This document shows positions 46,284 through 58,779 of a DNA stretch of 64,000 bases, piece by piece (within the stretch, counting starts at the first letter, position 1; each line of letters opens with the position of its first letter). The notes under the pieces are model-generated. The model was not told where the DNA came from and did no database searches. It worked only from the letters and a program-made list of their open reading frames with translations. A program made the translations under genes and the position numbers. Source of the DNA: Bradyrhizobium sp. Gha (GTDB lineage: Bacteria; Pseudomonadota; Alphaproteobacteria; Rhizobiales; Xanthobacteraceae); assembly GCF_900113735.1 (NCBI RefSeq), contig NZ_FOQM01000003.1:124001-188000 (forward strand). The letters are read 5' to 3'.

Positions 46284-46508
46284 CGTGAACTGGTTCGGAC
46301 CAATGATATCGTGCTGGTGTCGGCGATCGGCGCGCTGCTCGACGGCGCCAACATCCACCATCTGGTGCTGGACCAGAACATGAGCATCATCGAGGGCTCG
46401 CTCGGCGTCCTGCCGCGCCGAATCCTGGTCCATGAGGACGACGCCAGCGAAGCCCGGCAACTCCTGACCGAGGCCGGGCTCAGCCACGAACTGCGCGGCG
46501 ATGATTGA
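46281..46508 (+). CDS. DUF2007 (putative signal-transducing) protein, TTG start
   Basis: A 75-residue protein starting at TTG. The DUF2007 pattern is clear: ELVRTNDIVLVSAIGALL, GANIHHLVLDQNMSIIEGS, RRILVHEDDASEARQLLTEA. This is a small ACT-like beta-alpha-beta fold. Role unknown. Its stop overlaps the start of the methyltransferase gene by 8 bases, so they are translationally coupled. Confidence 0.9.
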   Translation: MRELVRTNDIVLVSAIGALLDGANIHHLVLDQNMSIIEGSLGVLPRRILVHEDDASEARQLLTEAGLSHELRGDD

Positions 46509-47268
46509 CGTCGTCACAGATCTCACCGAGGACGCCTTTCTCGGCGGGCAACTGCGCCTCAAGCAGAAGCGATCCGGCCACCGCGCCGGGCACGATGCCA
46601 TCCTGCTCGCGGCCGCGACGGCGGCCCGTGAGGGGGATCGCGTGGTCGATTTCGGCGCGGGCGTCGGCACCGCCGGCCTGGCGCTGGCCCGCCGCGTGGC
46701 CGGCCTCAATCTTTGCCTGGTCGAGATCGATGCGGAATTGGCAGAGCTCGCACGCGCCAATGCAGCCGCGAATGCGATTGCCGCCGAGGTGATCGTGCTC
46801 GACGTCACTGATGACGCGCAGCCGTTTGCGGCGCATGGGCTCATGCCTGATAGCGCCGCTTGCGTGTTGATGAACCCGCCCTTCAACGATGCCATCAGGC
46901 ATCGCGGCTCGCCGGATCGGGCGCGTCACACCGCGCATGTCGCAACCGAGGAGACGCTGCATGCCTGGGTGCATTCAGCGCGGCGGATCCTCCGGCCGAA
47001 CGGTGTGCTGACGCTGATCTGGCGCGCGGACGGAATTGCAGACGTTTTGGCAGCGCTGTCACGCGGCTTTGGCAGCCTGTCGATTCTGCCTGTTCATGGC
47101 GAAGCGGCACGGCCTGCGATCCGCGTGCTGGTACGTGCCGTCAAGGGCGGCCGCGCGCCGACGCGATTGCTGCCGGGCCTCATGCTCAATTACGAGTCAC
47201 ATCTGCCCAAAAAAGAGGTGAGGGATATTCTCGAGGGAAAAGCGGTCTTGCCGCTGGCGGAGCCGTGA
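46501..47268 (+). CDS. YfiC-like tRNA (adenine-N6) methyltransferase
   Basis: A 255-residue class I SAM methyltransferase. The SAM loop is VVDFGAGVGTAGLALARR, and the N6-adenine type NPPF motif is in VLMNPPFNDAIRHRG. An RSGHRAGHDAILLAA stretch typical of the TrmN6/YfiC group precedes them. Probably modifies a tRNA, as E. coli YfiC does for tRNA-Val; the substrate here is not shown. Confidence 0.9.
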   Translation: MIDVVTDLTEDAFLGGQLRLKQKRSGHRAGHDAILLAAATAAREGDRVVDFGAGVGTAGLALARRVAGLNLCLVEIDAELAELARANAAANAIAAEVIVLDVTDDAQPFAAHGLMPDSAACVLMNPPFNDAIRHRGSPDRARHTAHVATEETLHAWVHSARRILRPNGVLTLIWRADGIADVLAALSRGFGSLSILPVHGEAARPAIRVLVRAVKGGRAPTRLLPGLMLNYESHLPKKEVRDILEGKAVLPLAEP

Positions 47269-47272
47269 CGGC

Positions 47273-47371
47273 TTACTGGGGAAGCGATTCCGACTGCTGT
47301 TCCTGCGGGGACGTATAGCGAATCGCAGTGAAGAGCGCGCCGATCAGCATCAACAGCAGATAGATCTTCAT
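47273..47371 (-). CDS. 32-residue single-helix membrane protein
   Basis: Small ORF from ATG at 47371 to TAA at 47273. The product begins MKIYLLLMLIGALFTAIRYT, one transmembrane helix, and ends in a short Gln/Ser-rich tail. GGAG lies 8 bases before the ATG. Function unknown. It lies opposite the rightward genes on both sides, in the gap between the methyltransferase and S49 peptidase genes. Confidence 0.65.
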   Translation of the reverse strand: MKIYLLLMLIGALFTAIRYTSPQEQQSESLPQ

Positions 47372-47484
47372 GTCGTTTTCTCCGCTGCCTCATTGCAGCT
47401 TCCCGCCGCGGATTCTGCAAAACACGTTCCAGGCACTTTCAATGACAGTCGCGTGATAAGAATTGGTTAATCAGGAGTAACGGC

Positions 47485-48393
47485 ATGGCCGAACAATTGA
47501 ACGATCGCGAGAATTCCGGCCTGGCCGACAAGCTCTTGCAATACCTGCCGGCGCGCTTCCGACCGGGCACGGCGGTGGTGCCGGTGGTACGGCTGTCAGG
47601 CGTCATCGGCGCCGTGACGCCGCTGCGTCCGGGCATGACGCTCGCAGGCGTCGCGCGGGTGCTGGAGCGGGCATTTTCGTATCGGAACGCCAAGGCGGTG
47701 GCGCTGGTGATCAATTCGCCCGGCGGCTCGCCGGTACAGTCGCGCCAGATCTATCTGCGCATCAAGCAGCTCGCGGCGGAGAAGAAGCTGCCGGTGCTCG
47801 TGTTCGTCGAGGATGTCGCGGCTTCCGGCGGCTACATGATCGCGTGCGCCGGCGACGAGATCTTCTGCGATCCGTCCTCGATCCTCGGCTCGATTGGCGT
47901 GGTCGGCGGCAGTTTTGGTTTCCAGGAGGCGATCAAGCGGCTCGGCATCGAGCGGCGCCTCTACACATCAGGTGCGCACAAGGCGATGCTCGATCCGTTC
48001 CTGCCCGAAAATCCCGATGACGTGGCCAAGCTGAAGGCGCTTCAGCGCGAGATCCATCAGATCTTCATCGCGCTGGTGAAGGCGAGCCGCGGCGACAGGC
48101 TCAAGGGTGCCGACGACACGCTGTTCACGGGCGAGTACTGGGCCGGCGAGACGTCGATCGCGCTTGGGCTTGCCGATGGCGTCGGCGATCTCCGCTCAAC
48201 TCTTCGTGCCCGCTACGGCGAGAAGGTTCTCACCCCTGTGATCGCGCAGCCGACCGGGCTGCTCTCCGGCCTGCTCGGGCGGAAATCGCCTGGCGCGGGG
48301 CAGCTTTCGGCCATGGAATCAATGGCCGGGCTGCCGGACGAGCTGATCTCGGCGGTCGAGACGCGGGCGATTTGGGCGAAATTCGGGTTCTAG
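47485..48393 (+). CDS. S49-family (SohB/SppA-like) serine peptidase
   Basis: A 302-residue peptidase. The nucleophile Ser is in EDVAASGGYMIACAGDEIF and the general-base Lys in SGAHKAMLDPFL; the ClpP-like fold stretch NSPGGSPVQSRQIYLRIKQL is typical. There is no clear signal peptide, unlike the longer E. coli SppA, so it is likely cytoplasmic or membrane-peripheral. May degrade signal peptides or membrane-protein fragments. Confidence 0.92.
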   Translation: MAEQLNDRENSGLADKLLQYLPARFRPGTAVVPVVRLSGVIGAVTPLRPGMTLAGVARVLERAFSYRNAKAVALVINSPGGSPVQSRQIYLRIKQLAAEKKLPVLVFVEDVAASGGYMIACAGDEIFCDPSSILGSIGVVGGSFGFQEAIKRLGIERRLYTSGAHKAMLDPFLPENPDDVAKLKALQREIHQIFIALVKASRGDRLKGADDTLFTGEYWAGETSIALGLADGVGDLRSTLRARYGEKVLTPVIAQPTGLLSGLLGRKSPGAGQLSAMESMAGLPDELISAVETRAIWAKFGF

Positions 48394-48498
48394 GCGAATC
48401 GCCTCCCGCGCCATTTGGTCCGTCTTGAGCCAATTGCGGCGCAGCCCGGACTGCGCGAGAATGTGCGTGGGGGTTGAGCACTAGACAAGGATCGACCG

Positions 48499-48690
48499 AT
48501 GCCGCCGTTCGTTGCATTCGCGGGCGTCCTGGGTGGGCTTGCCGTGGTCCGCTGGGCGTACAAGACCGCACTCCGGATCAACCAGGAGCTGGAGGAGATG
48601 CGCCTGTCGCGCGTCGCCGAGGCCGCCCATATGGGGGCCGTCCAGACGCTGAAGCGTGACCCCGTGACCGGAGCCTATAGGCCGGGTTAG
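48499..48690 (+). CDS. 63-residue conserved-type hypothetical protein
   Basis: A small protein with an N-terminal hydrophobic stretch ([20 protein letters not shown]) and an amphipathic helix ([20 protein letters not shown]). It ends [14 protein letters not shown] recognise no family. The ATG (48499) is 105 bases downstream of the S49 peptidase gene, same strand. Confidence 0.65.
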   Translation: MPPFVAFAGVLGGLAVVRWAYKTALRINQELEEMRLSRVAEAAHMGAVQTLKRDPVTGAYRPG

Positions 48691-48713
48691 CTCACGCAGC
48701 ACGGAAGGTGCGC

Positions 48714-48828
48714 TCCCTCTCCCGCTTGCGGGGGAGGGCTGGGGTCTCTCCACAAGCGAGAAAACCCCGAAAGGAGAAAGCCCTCACCCGCGCTTTCGGC
48801 GCGACCTCTCCCGCAGGCGGGAGAGGTA
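48714..48828. repeat. Dispersed CTCTCCCGC...GGGAGAGG repeat
   Basis: CCCTCTCCCGCTTGCGGGGGAGGG near the left and CCTCTCCCGCAGGCGGGAGAGG at the right are hairpins, with GGGTCTCTCC and GCCCTCACCCGCG between. Third copy of the family seen at 15434 and 27703. Lies upstream of glyQ. Confidence 0.8.
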
Positions 48829-48914
48829 AGAAAACCCCCCTTTGCCTTGATTCCCATCCCCGCCGTCGATACGGTCCCGCGCGATTCAACCCCCCGCGAG
48901 AGCCTGATCTGACG

Positions 48915-49850
48915 ATGGACGCCTCATTGCCCGCCCATATGCGCCCGGACCGCTCGTTCCAGGGCCTGCTTCTGGCTCTGCAGCGCTATTGGGCGGATTA
49001 CGGTTGCGTGATCCTGCAGCCCTACGACATGGAAGTCGGCGCCGGCACCTTCCATCCCGGGACGACCCTGCGCGCGCTCGGCCCAAAGCCGTGGAATGCC
49101 GCCTATGTGCAGCCCTCGCGCCGGCCCAAGGATGGCCGCTATGGCGAGAACCCGAACCGGCTCCAGCACTACTACCAGTTCCAGGTCATCCTCAAGCCGT
49201 CGCCGCCGAACCTTCAGGAGCTGTACCTGAAGTCGCTCGCCGCGATCGGCATCGACTCCGCCATTCACGACATCCGCTTCGTCGAGGACGATTGGGAGAG
49301 CCCGACGCTCGGCGCCTGGGGACTCGGCTGGGAGTGCTGGTGCGACGGCATGGAAGTCAGCCAGTTTACCTATTTCCAGCAGGTCGCCGGCGTCGAATGC
49401 GCGCCTGTCGCCGGAGAGCTTACCTACGGCCTCGAGCGCCTCGCCTGTTATCTGCAGGGCGTCGACCGCATCATGGACCTGAACTTCAACGGCCGCGAGG
49501 GCGCCGAGAAGGTCACCTACAGGGACGTGTTCTTCCAGGCCGAGCAGGAATATTCGCGGCACAATTTCGAACATGCCGACACGACGATGCTGTTCGAGCA
49601 ATTCAAGATGGCCGAAGCGGCCTGCAAGAAGTACCTCGACGCCGGCTGGCGCGAAGGCAATCGCAGAGAGCATTTGATGGCGCTGCCGGCCTATGACCAG
49701 TGCATCAAGGCGAGCCATGTCTTCAATCTGCTCGACGCGCGCGGTGTGATTTCGGTGACGGAGCGACAGAGCTACATCTTCCGGGTCCGCGAACTGGCGA
49801 AAGCCTGCGGCGAAGCCTGGGTGCACACCGAAGCCGGTGGAGCGGCCTGA
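48915..49850 (+). CDS. glyQ: Glycyl-tRNA synthetase alpha subunit
   Basis: A 311-residue class II synthetase alpha chain of the bacterial alpha2-beta2 type. Motifs: [27 protein letters not shown] region (start), [38 protein letters not shown], and [16 protein letters not shown] at 48915 starts the [12 protein letters not shown]-terminus; upstream frame runs through the repeat and is rejected. It overlaps glyS by 1 base (TGATG). Confidence 0.97.
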   Translation: MDASLPAHMRPDRSFQGLLLALQRYWADYGCVILQPYDMEVGAGTFHPGTTLRALGPKPWNAAYVQPSRRPKDGRYGENPNRLQHYYQFQVILKPSPPNLQELYLKSLAAIGIDSAIHDIRFVEDDWESPTLGAWGLGWECWCDGMEVSQFTYFQQVAGVECAPVAGELTYGLERLACYLQGVDRIMDLNFNGREGAEKVTYRDVFFQAEQEYSRHNFEHADTTMLFEQFKMAEAACKKYLDAGWREGNRREHLMALPAYDQCIKASHVFNLLDARGVISVTERQSYIFRVRELAKACGEAWVHTEAGGAA

Positions 49851-51949
49851 TGCCCGATCTTTTGCTTGAACTCTTTTCGGAAGAGATCCCCGCGCGCATG
49901 CAGGCCAAGGCGGCCGACGATCTGCGCCGTCTGGTGACCGACAGGCTCGTCGCCGAAGGCCTGGTCTACGAGGGCGCGAAAGCCTTCGCGACTCCGCGCC
50001 GTCTTGCGCTCACCGTGCACGGCATCCCCGCGCGCCAGCCTGACCTGAAGACCGAACGCCGCGGACCGAAAGTCGGCGCGCCCGATGCGGCCGTGCAGGG
50101 CTTTTTGAAAGCGACAGGCATGAACTCGCTGGACGAGGCCAAGATCCAGCGCGACCCCAAGGGCGATTTCTACATCGGTTTGATCGAGAAGCCCGGCCGC
50201 GACGCCATCGACGTGCTCGCGGAAATCCTGCCCGTCATCATCAGAACCTTCCCCTGGCCGAAATCGATGCGCTGGGGCGCGCGCTCGGCCAAGTCGGGCT
50301 CGCTGAGCTGGGTGCGCCCGCTGCACGCGATCACCGCGACCTTCGGCCTCGAGACCGAAGAGCCCGATGTCGTGAAGTTTTCCGTCGACGGCATCGAGAC
50401 CGGCCAGACCACTTACGGCCATCGCTTCCTCGCGCCATCGGCCATTTCGGTCCGCCGCTTCGAGGACTACGAAGCCAAGCTGCTGGACGCGAAGGTCGTG
50501 CTCGACCCCGACAGGCGCAAGGACACGATCCTGACCGATGCCAAGCAGCTGGCGTTCGCGCAAGGGTTCGAACTCGTCGAGGACCAGAATCTGCTGGACG
50601 AGGTCTCGGGCCTCGTCGAATGGCCGGTCGTGCTGATGGGCTCGTTCGAGCAGGAGTTCTTGAAGACTCCCGACGAGGTGATCCGTGCCACCATCCGCAA
50701 CAACCAGAAATGCTTCGTGGTGCGCGACCCCAAGACCGGGAGGCTGACCAACAAATTCGTGCTCACCGCGAATATCGAAGCGACCGACGGCGGCAAGGTC
50801 ATCGTATCAGGCAACGAGCGCGTGATCCGCGCGCGGCTGAGCGATGCGAAGTTCTTCTACGAGACGGACCTGAAGACGAAGCTCGAGGATCGCCTGCCGA
50901 AGTTCGAGCAGATCGTGTTTCACGAGAAGCTCGGGACTCAGGCGGCGCGCATCAAGCGCATCGAGCGGCTTGCCGGCGAGATCGCGCCGCTGGTCGGCGC
51001 CGATGTCGCCAAGGCCACGCGCGCCGCGCATCTCGCCAAGGCGGATCTGCTGACGGAAGTCGTCGGCGAATTCCCTGAGGTGCAGGGCCTGATGGGCAAG
51101 TACTACGCGCTGGCCCAGGGCGAAGACGCCTCGGTGGCGGCTGCCTGCGAGGAGCATTACAAACCGCAAGGTCCCGCTGATCGCGTGCCGACGGATCCGG
51201 TCAGCGTCGCGGTCGCGCTTGCCGACAAGATCGATACGCTCGTCGGCTTCTGGGCGATCGACGAGAAGCCGACGGGCAGCAAGGACCCGTATGCGCTGCG
51301 TCGCGCGGCGCTCGGTGTGATCAGGCTGATTGCAGAGAACGCGCTTCGACTGTCGCTTATGAAGGTGGCCGCGTCCGCACTCGCCGGCTTGTCGGTGAAG
51401 TCTGCGGAGGCCGAGAGGATCCCAAGCGATCTCCTCGCCTTCTTCGCCGATCGCCTGAAAGTCCAGCTTCGCGAGCAGGGCGCGCGCCACGATCTCGTCG
51501 ACGCCGTGTTCGCGCTCGGCGGCCAGGACGATCTCTTGATGATCGTTCGCCGCGTCGAGGCGCTCGGAAAATTCCTCGAGAGCGACGACGGCAAGAACCT
51601 GCTTGCCGGCACCAAGCGTGCGAGCAACATCCTTTCGATCGAGGAGAAGAAAGACAAGCGTACCTTCGACGGTGCGCCGGATGCCGCGCTCTACAGTCTC
51701 GACGAGGAGAAGGCGTTGGCCAAGGCGATCGGCGAGGTCAAGACGGAAGCGAGCGCTGCTGTCGCGAAGGAAGACTTCGCGGCCGCGATGAGCGCGATGG
51801 CGAAGCTGCGTCCGCCGGTGGATGCGTTCTTCGACAAGGTGCGCGTCAACGACGACGATGCGAAGGTGCGCGAAAACCGCCTGAAGCTGCTGAACGAGAT
51901 CCGCAGCGCCACGCGTGCGGTCGCGGACTTCTCGAAGATTCAGGACTGA
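49850..51949 (+). CDS. glyS: Glycyl-tRNA synthetase beta subunit
   Basis: A 699-residue beta chain with the N-terminal [20 protein letters not shown], a central catalytic-type [13 protein letters not shown] segment ([12 protein letters not shown]) and HD-type domain ([17 protein letters not shown]), and the C-terminal anticodon domain [19 protein letters not shown]. Pairs with glyQ; start overlaps the glyQ stop (coupled). Followed by a strong hairpin at 52024-52057. Confidence 0.97.
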   Translation: MPDLLLELFSEEIPARMQAKAADDLRRLVTDRLVAEGLVYEGAKAFATPRRLALTVHGIPARQPDLKTERRGPKVGAPDAAVQGFLKATGMNSLDEAKIQRDPKGDFYIGLIEKPGRDAIDVLAEILPVIIRTFPWPKSMRWGARSAKSGSLSWVRPLHAITATFGLETEEPDVVKFSVDGIETGQTTYGHRFLAPSAISVRRFEDYEAKLLDAKVVLDPDRRKDTILTDAKQLAFAQGFELVEDQNLLDEVSGLVEWPVVLMGSFEQEFLKTPDEVIRATIRNNQKCFVVRDPKTGRLTNKFVLTANIEATDGGKVIVSGNERVIRARLSDAKFFYETDLKTKLEDRLPKFEQIVFHEKLGTQAARIKRIERLAGEIAPLVGADVAKATRAAHLAKADLLTEVVGEFPEVQGLMGKYYALAQGEDASVAAACEEHYKPQGPADRVPTDPVSVAVALADKIDTLVGFWAIDEKPTGSKDPYALRRAALGVIRLIAENALRLSLMKVAASALAGLSVKSAEAERIPSDLLAFFADRLKVQLREQGARHDLVDAVFALGGQDDLLMIVRRVEALGKFLESDDGKNLLAGTKRASNILSIEEKKDKRTFDGAPDAALYSLDEEKALAKAIGEVKTEASAAVAKEDFAAAMSAMAKLRPPVDAFFDKVRVNDDDAKVRENRLKLLNEIRSATRAVADFSKIQD

Positions 51950-52023
51950 TCTCGTGCCCCGGACGCGCCGCATCGCTTGCGCGCTGCGTCGCGTCCGCGA
52001 CCGCGACACGTGAGCACAAAAAT

Positions 52024-52074
52024 GCCCCGCCCGGCGGGGGGAAAGACCGGGCGGGGCCTGATGTCCGATTTTTT
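52024..52074 (+). terminator. Terminator-like hairpin after glyS
   Basis: GCCCCGCCCGG (52024-52034) and CCGGGCGGGGC (52047-52057) form a perfect 11-bp stem; a T-run follows at 52070-52074. The gap between stem and T-run (12 bases) is long, but the site lies between the convergent glyS and DUF1236 genes and may end both. Confidence 0.6.
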
Positions 52075-52132
52075 CACTGCTGCGCCGGCCTGATCGACGT
52101 GGCGCGCCGGACATCGAGTTGAACCGATTCTC

Positions 52133-52486
52133 CTAGTCCATCACCTCGACGATGCGCCGCGAGCGCGGTTCGACCAGCACGGTGGAGCCGTTCACGACGG
52201 TGTAGCGGTAGGTCGTCGCACCGAAACGTTGCGGCACGTCATAATAAGTGATGCCGGTTTCGGGTAAGGTGGCGCCGACGACCACGCGATCCGGAATATG
52301 GAAGGCCGGCACACGTTGCTCGACGACATAGTCGCGGAAAGCCGGGCGCTGCTCGACCGCAATCGTCGGGCCGCTATCGACCACGACGGGCGCGCGTCCC
52401 ACGGTGATCCCGGTTTGCGCCTGCGCTGCGACCGGCGAGCCGATCGCGGCCGCGAGCGCTGCAAGGGCAAGAATCCTGTTTCGCAT
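52133..52486 (-). CDS. DUF1236 exported small protein
   Basis: A 117-residue protein with a Sec signal peptide (ALAALAAAIGSPVAAQAQ). The mature part matches DUF1236: EQRVPAFHIPDRVVVGATLP, TGITYYDVPQRFGATTYRYT, VNGSTVLVEPRSRRIVEV. Common in Bradyrhizobium, function unknown, probably periplasmic or cell-envelope. ATG at 52486 has GGAG 7 bases upstream. Confidence 0.88.
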   Translation of the reverse strand: MRNRILALAALAAAIGSPVAAQAQTGITVGRAPVVVDSGPTIAVEQRPAFRDYVVEQRVPAFHIPDRVVVGATLPETGITYYDVPQRFGATTYRYTVVNGSTVLVEPRSRRIVEVMD

Positions 52487-52721
52487 GGGCAACTCCTTCG
52501 ACGTGCTTGCGACATGGGTTTACCTGACGCGCCAACGGCGCGACCGGTTGCCAATGCTGCGCCGCGCGCGATGTTCCGAAGAAGCCCTGCCGCATCGGCG
52601 GCAATTTCGGGCAGTTTTTGCGAACTGGGGAACTCGCCAAGGTGCTGGCGCGTCTCTACCCGCGGAACCTGGTCCGCTATGATCCGCCCGCGATTCGCCT
52701 CAACGTTCGGAAAAACAATTC

Positions 52722-52877
52722 ATGCACATCACTGTCGCCCACATCTCGCCGATCCTGTCCCTGCTCGCGGGTGTGCTCATCCTGATCATGCCGCGCCTGC
52801 TGAACCTGATCGTCGCGATCTTTCTCATCGTCAATGGTGCGATCGGGCTCGGTTTGTTGAAATGGCTCCATCTCTAG
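52722..52877 (+). CDS. DUF3096 small membrane protein
   Basis: A 51-residue, two-helix membrane protein: ISPILSLLAGVLILIMPRLL then LIVAIFLIVNGAIGLGLLK. Matches the DUF3096 pattern. Starts ATG 52722, ends TAG 52877. Function unknown. Confidence 0.8.
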   Translation: MHITVAHISPILSLLAGVLILIMPRLLNLIVAIFLIVNGAIGLGLLKWLHL

Positions 52878-52973
52878 GCCTTCATTTTCCGGAACTCTTC
52901 GACTTGCGCGGGCCCGCCCAAAATGGTGTAAGGCCCGCAATTTCCCGTCCCTCTCGCAGGTTGTGTGCAAGCT

Positions 52974-55901
<2,928 letters not shown>

Positions 55902-55924
55902 GACGAACTGAGGCAGTGATTGCG

Positions 55925-55954
55925 AAGAGGCGGAGCCAAGCTCCGCCTCTTTTT
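55925..55954 (+). terminator. Intrinsic terminator after ppdK
   Basis: AAGAGGCGGAGC (55925-55936) and GCTCCGCCTCTT (55940-55951) form a perfect 12-bp stem with a 3-base loop, followed by a T-run to 55954. The strongest intrinsic terminator in the window. Confidence 0.92.
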
Positions 55955-56005
55955 GTTTTGGGCGATGCTCTCGCCTTCACTCAAAGCGAGCGCCACACGC
56001 GCGCT

Positions 56006-56106
56006 GTCATCGCCCGGCTTGACCGGGCGATCCAGCACTCCGAGGCACCAGCAATTGAGCCGAAAAGCCTCGGCTTACTGGATGCCCCGCTTTCGCGGCG
56101 CATGAC
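56006..56106. repeat. Palindromic repeat, GTCAT...ATGAC type
   Basis: GTCATCGCCCGGCTTGACC...GATCCAGCACTCCGAGG at the left and ACTGGATGCCCCGC...GCGCATGAC at the right. Same module order as the element at 5139-5236. Confidence 0.8.
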
Positions 56107-56420
56107 GCCAATCATGTTGGAAGCGCCGCGCAAACAACGGAACTCATCACGCGTCCCGTATCGATACGGCGCGCAAGACCTGGTCAGCAAGAGTTCCTTC
56201 ACCATTCGCGTTGACCAGATGTTTACCGCTTCAGATGACGCGGCCTTTACCAACGTGCAGCATCGTCCGCTGAAAACACCTGACATTGCTTGAGTGTGCC
56301 TGCCGCGCAACGCCGATTAACGCCCCGGCAACCTAAATTAGATACTTACGACAAAGATCGAATTGCACGGATGTACTGGGTTCGGTCGGAAACTGGCGTA
56401 AGCGTAGCGTGAGCGTAACG

Positions 56421-57878
56421 ATGTTAGTGTTGCGTAACCATCCGAAGGGCGCGCGGTTCGCGTCCTTCGGAATCGGTCTCTTCATCTTCGCCTTGATGCC
56501 GCGAGAGACCGGCTATCAGGACATAGGCTCCCTGCTGGCGCGTCAGCCCGGCGTTGCCGAGCGCTGGCAGAAGCAGGTGTTCTCCGCGGCCTCGTCGATT
56601 CAGCTTGCGACTTACAGCTTCTCGCGTCCGATCGGCACGTCCATTCCGCAGAGCGCGATGGTTCGCCTGGCGAGCCTCGATGGCCGCGACGTCACCGGCA
56701 CGATCTCCCGCGGCAATCCCGCGCTCCAGGCCCCGACGCGCTATCAGGCCTCCGATTTCCCCAAGGTCGAGCGGGCGCTCAAGGGCGACCGTCTCGCCAC
56801 CGTGACGCCTGCGCCGCCGCCCGAGACGTCCGCGCCCTCCGCGACGCCAGCGCAGCAGGATCCCGCCACGTCTAACAGCTCCGTCTTCGGTGCCAAGACG
56901 GCCCAGCGAGCAGTCGAGCAGCCACAGGCAATGTCGCCGGAGTCCGCGGCGGCACTCGATCCCGAACTTCAGGAGGCGCTGCGCGCGCCGCCTTTGACGC
57001 AATATGCCAATCCGAAGGCCGACGAGAATGCGCTGTCCTTCGCGGCACAGCCGCTCAACGCGCTGAAGCCGGCGACGGTCGCCCCGCCGCGCGATCCCTT
57101 CAGTGTGAAGACCTCGAATCTGTTCTTCGGCAGCTCCTCGCTCGGCGGCGCCGTCGAGAGCATCGAGAGCTGGCAGCCCGGTGCCGAGCCGCTGATCGTG
57201 ATGCCCGACCCCGACATGAAGCTGGCCTCGCTGTCGCCGCCGACCGACGACGTCGGAAACGCGACCGAGAGCGGCGAGAGCGTCGCGCCGAAAGGCGAGG
57301 TCAACGCCGACAACCAGCGCTCCAAATCGCCGGCCGAGCGGCTGGCGCTGGACGGCAAGTCACGGGCCAAGTCTGAAAAGTGTCTCGCTGAAGCCGTCTA
57401 TTTCGAATCCCGCGGCGAGGCCGTGCGCGGCCAGATCGCGGTCGCGCAAGTGGTGATGAACCGCGTCTTCTCCGGCAAATACCCTGATACGGTGTGCGGC
57501 GTGGTCTATCAGAACAAATACCGCCATTTCGCCTGCCAGTTCACGTTCGCCTGCGACAACAATCCCGACGTGATCCGCGAGCCCGAGATGTGGGATCGTG
57601 CGAAGAAGATCTCCAAGGCGATGCTCGATGGCCAGATCTGGTTGCCCGAGGTCGGCAAGTCGACGCACTACCATGCCTATTGGGTGCGTCCGTCCTGGGT
57701 CGCCGAGATGAAGAAGATGTACAAGACAGGCGTACACACCTTCTACCGTCCGCGCGCCTGGGGTAACGGCGAGGAGGAGCCGAGCTGGGGCACGCCGGCG
57801 CAGACCGCCGCACTCTCGGCCGAGCTCGCGCAGGAAGCGAAGAGCTCCGCCGAGATGGGCGTGACCGAGCGGCGCTGA
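56421..57878 (+). CDS. SleB-type cell-wall hydrolase
   Basis: A protein of about 485 residues. A hydrophobic N-terminal segment (FASFGIGLFIFALMP) serves as anchor or signal. The middle 300 residues are low-complexity, Pro/Ala/Ser-rich. The C-terminal hydrolase domain begins KCLAEAVYFESRGEAVRGQI and includes GVVYQNKYRHFACQFTFACD and STHYHAYWVRPSW, the SleB/cell-wall hydrolase pattern with the catalytic Glu in EAVYFESRGE. Likely remodels peptidoglycan. ATG 56421 is used; a GTG is four codons upstream. It is convergent with nadC. Confidence 0.9.
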   Translation: MLVLRNHPKGARFASFGIGLFIFALMPRETGYQDIGSLLARQPGVAERWQKQVFSAASSIQLATYSFSRPIGTSIPQSAMVRLASLDGRDVTGTISRGNPALQAPTRYQASDFPKVERALKGDRLATVTPAPPPETSAPSATPAQQDPATSNSSVFGAKTAQRAVEQPQAMSPESAAALDPELQEALRAPPLTQYANPKADENALSFAAQPLNALKPATVAPPRDPFSVKTSNLFFGSSSLGGAVESIESWQPGAEPLIVMPDPDMKLASLSPPTDDVGNATESGESVAPKGEVNADNQRSKSPAERLALDGKSRAKSEKCLAEAVYFESRGEAVRGQIAVAQVVMNRVFSGKYPDTVCGVVYQNKYRHFACQFTFACDNNPDVIREPEMWDRAKKISKAMLDGQIWLPEVGKSTHYHAYWVRPSWVAEMKKMYKTGVHTFYRPRAWGNGEEEPSWGTPAQTAALSAELAQEAKSSAEMGVTERR

Positions 57879-57885
57879 GCGCGCC

Positions 57886-58779
57886 TCAGGTCTCGATATC
57901 CAGCGCGCAGTCGAAGTTCGGCGCGGAATGCGTCAGCGCGCCTGAGGAGGCGTAGTCGACGCCGGTTGCCGCGATCGCCGCAATCGAGTCCAGCGTAACG
58001 CCGCCGGACGCTTCGAGTGTGAGGCGGCCTTCCGTGATCCTGACGGCCTCGCGCAGCGTCGCGAGGTCCATGTTGTCGAGCAGTACCGCCGCGGCAAGGC
58101 CAGTCGCCAGTACCTCGCGCAGCTGCGCGAGCGTGTCGACCTCGATCTCGATCTTGACGAGGTGCCCCGCATGAGCGCGGGCGCGCTCCAGCACGGGCCG
58201 GATGCCACCGGCGACGGCGATGTGATTGTCCTTGATCAGGATCGCATCATCGAGGCCGAAACGGTGGTTGAAGCCGCCGCCGCACCGCACCGCGTATTTC
58301 TCCAGCGCCCGCAATCCCGGCGTGGTCTTTCGCGTGCAGCAGATGCGCATCTTGGTGCCCTCGGTGCGCGCGACGTAGTCGTCGGTGAGCGTGGCGATGC
58401 CCGAGAGGCGGCCGACGAAGTTCAGCGCGGTGCGTTCCGCGGTGAGGATGGCACGAGCCGGGCCCGAGATCGTCAGCACCTGCTGGCCGCGGACGAGCCT
58501 CGCGGCATCGCGGACATGGGCGCGTATCTCGATATCCGGCGAGAGCTTTTGTAGCGTCGCCAGCGCCAGCGGCAACCCGGCGATGATCCCGGATTGGCGC
58601 GCGACGAGGATCGCTTGCGCCTTTGTTGCTTCCGGGATCGTCGCGAGTGAAGTGATGTCACCGGCGCGGCCGAGATCTTCGTCGAGCGCGCGATGCACGG
58701 CGCCATCGATGGCGAGCGGAGAGAGGAAGGCGTCGGGATAGAGCAGGGAGGTCGGGGTGATCATGGCAAACTCCGTCAT
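57886..58779 (-). CDS. nadC: Nicotinate-nucleotide pyrophosphorylase (carboxylating)
   Basis: A 297-residue quinolinate phosphoribosyltransferase; third step of de novo NAD synthesis (quinolinate + PRPP to NaMN + CO2). Patterns: [63 protein letters not shown] overlap with nadB's stop (58776-58779) shows coupling. Part of nadA-nadB-nadC, an uninterrupted operon. Confidence 0.97.
   Translation of the reverse strand: MTEFAMITPTSLLYPDAFLSPLAIDGAVHRALDEDLGRAGDITSLATIPEATKAQAILVARQSGIIAGLPLALATLQKLSPDIEIRAHVRDAARLVRGQQVLTISGPARAILTAERTALNFVGRLSGIATLTDDYVARTEGTKMRICCTRKTTPGLRALEKYAVRCGGGFNHRFGLDDAILIKDNHIAVAGGIRPVLERARAHAGHLVKIEIEVDTLAQLREVLATGLAAAVLLDNMDLATLREAVRITEGRLTLEASGGVTLDSIAAIAATGVDYASSGALTHSAPNFDCALDIET

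Larger units (their letters stand above)
55902..56420. other. About 510-base gap between ppdK and cell-wall hydrolase
   Basis: Contains the ppdK terminator, the palindromic repeat at 56006-56106, then about 300 bases with no gene. The last part (56300-56420) is AT-richer and likely holds the hydrolase promoter. Confidence 0.5.

Noticed and set aside
48708..48914. Extended GlyQ N-terminus
   Set aside because: The extra residues are encoded by a dispersed palindromic repeat; the ATG at 48915 gives the family-typical start.
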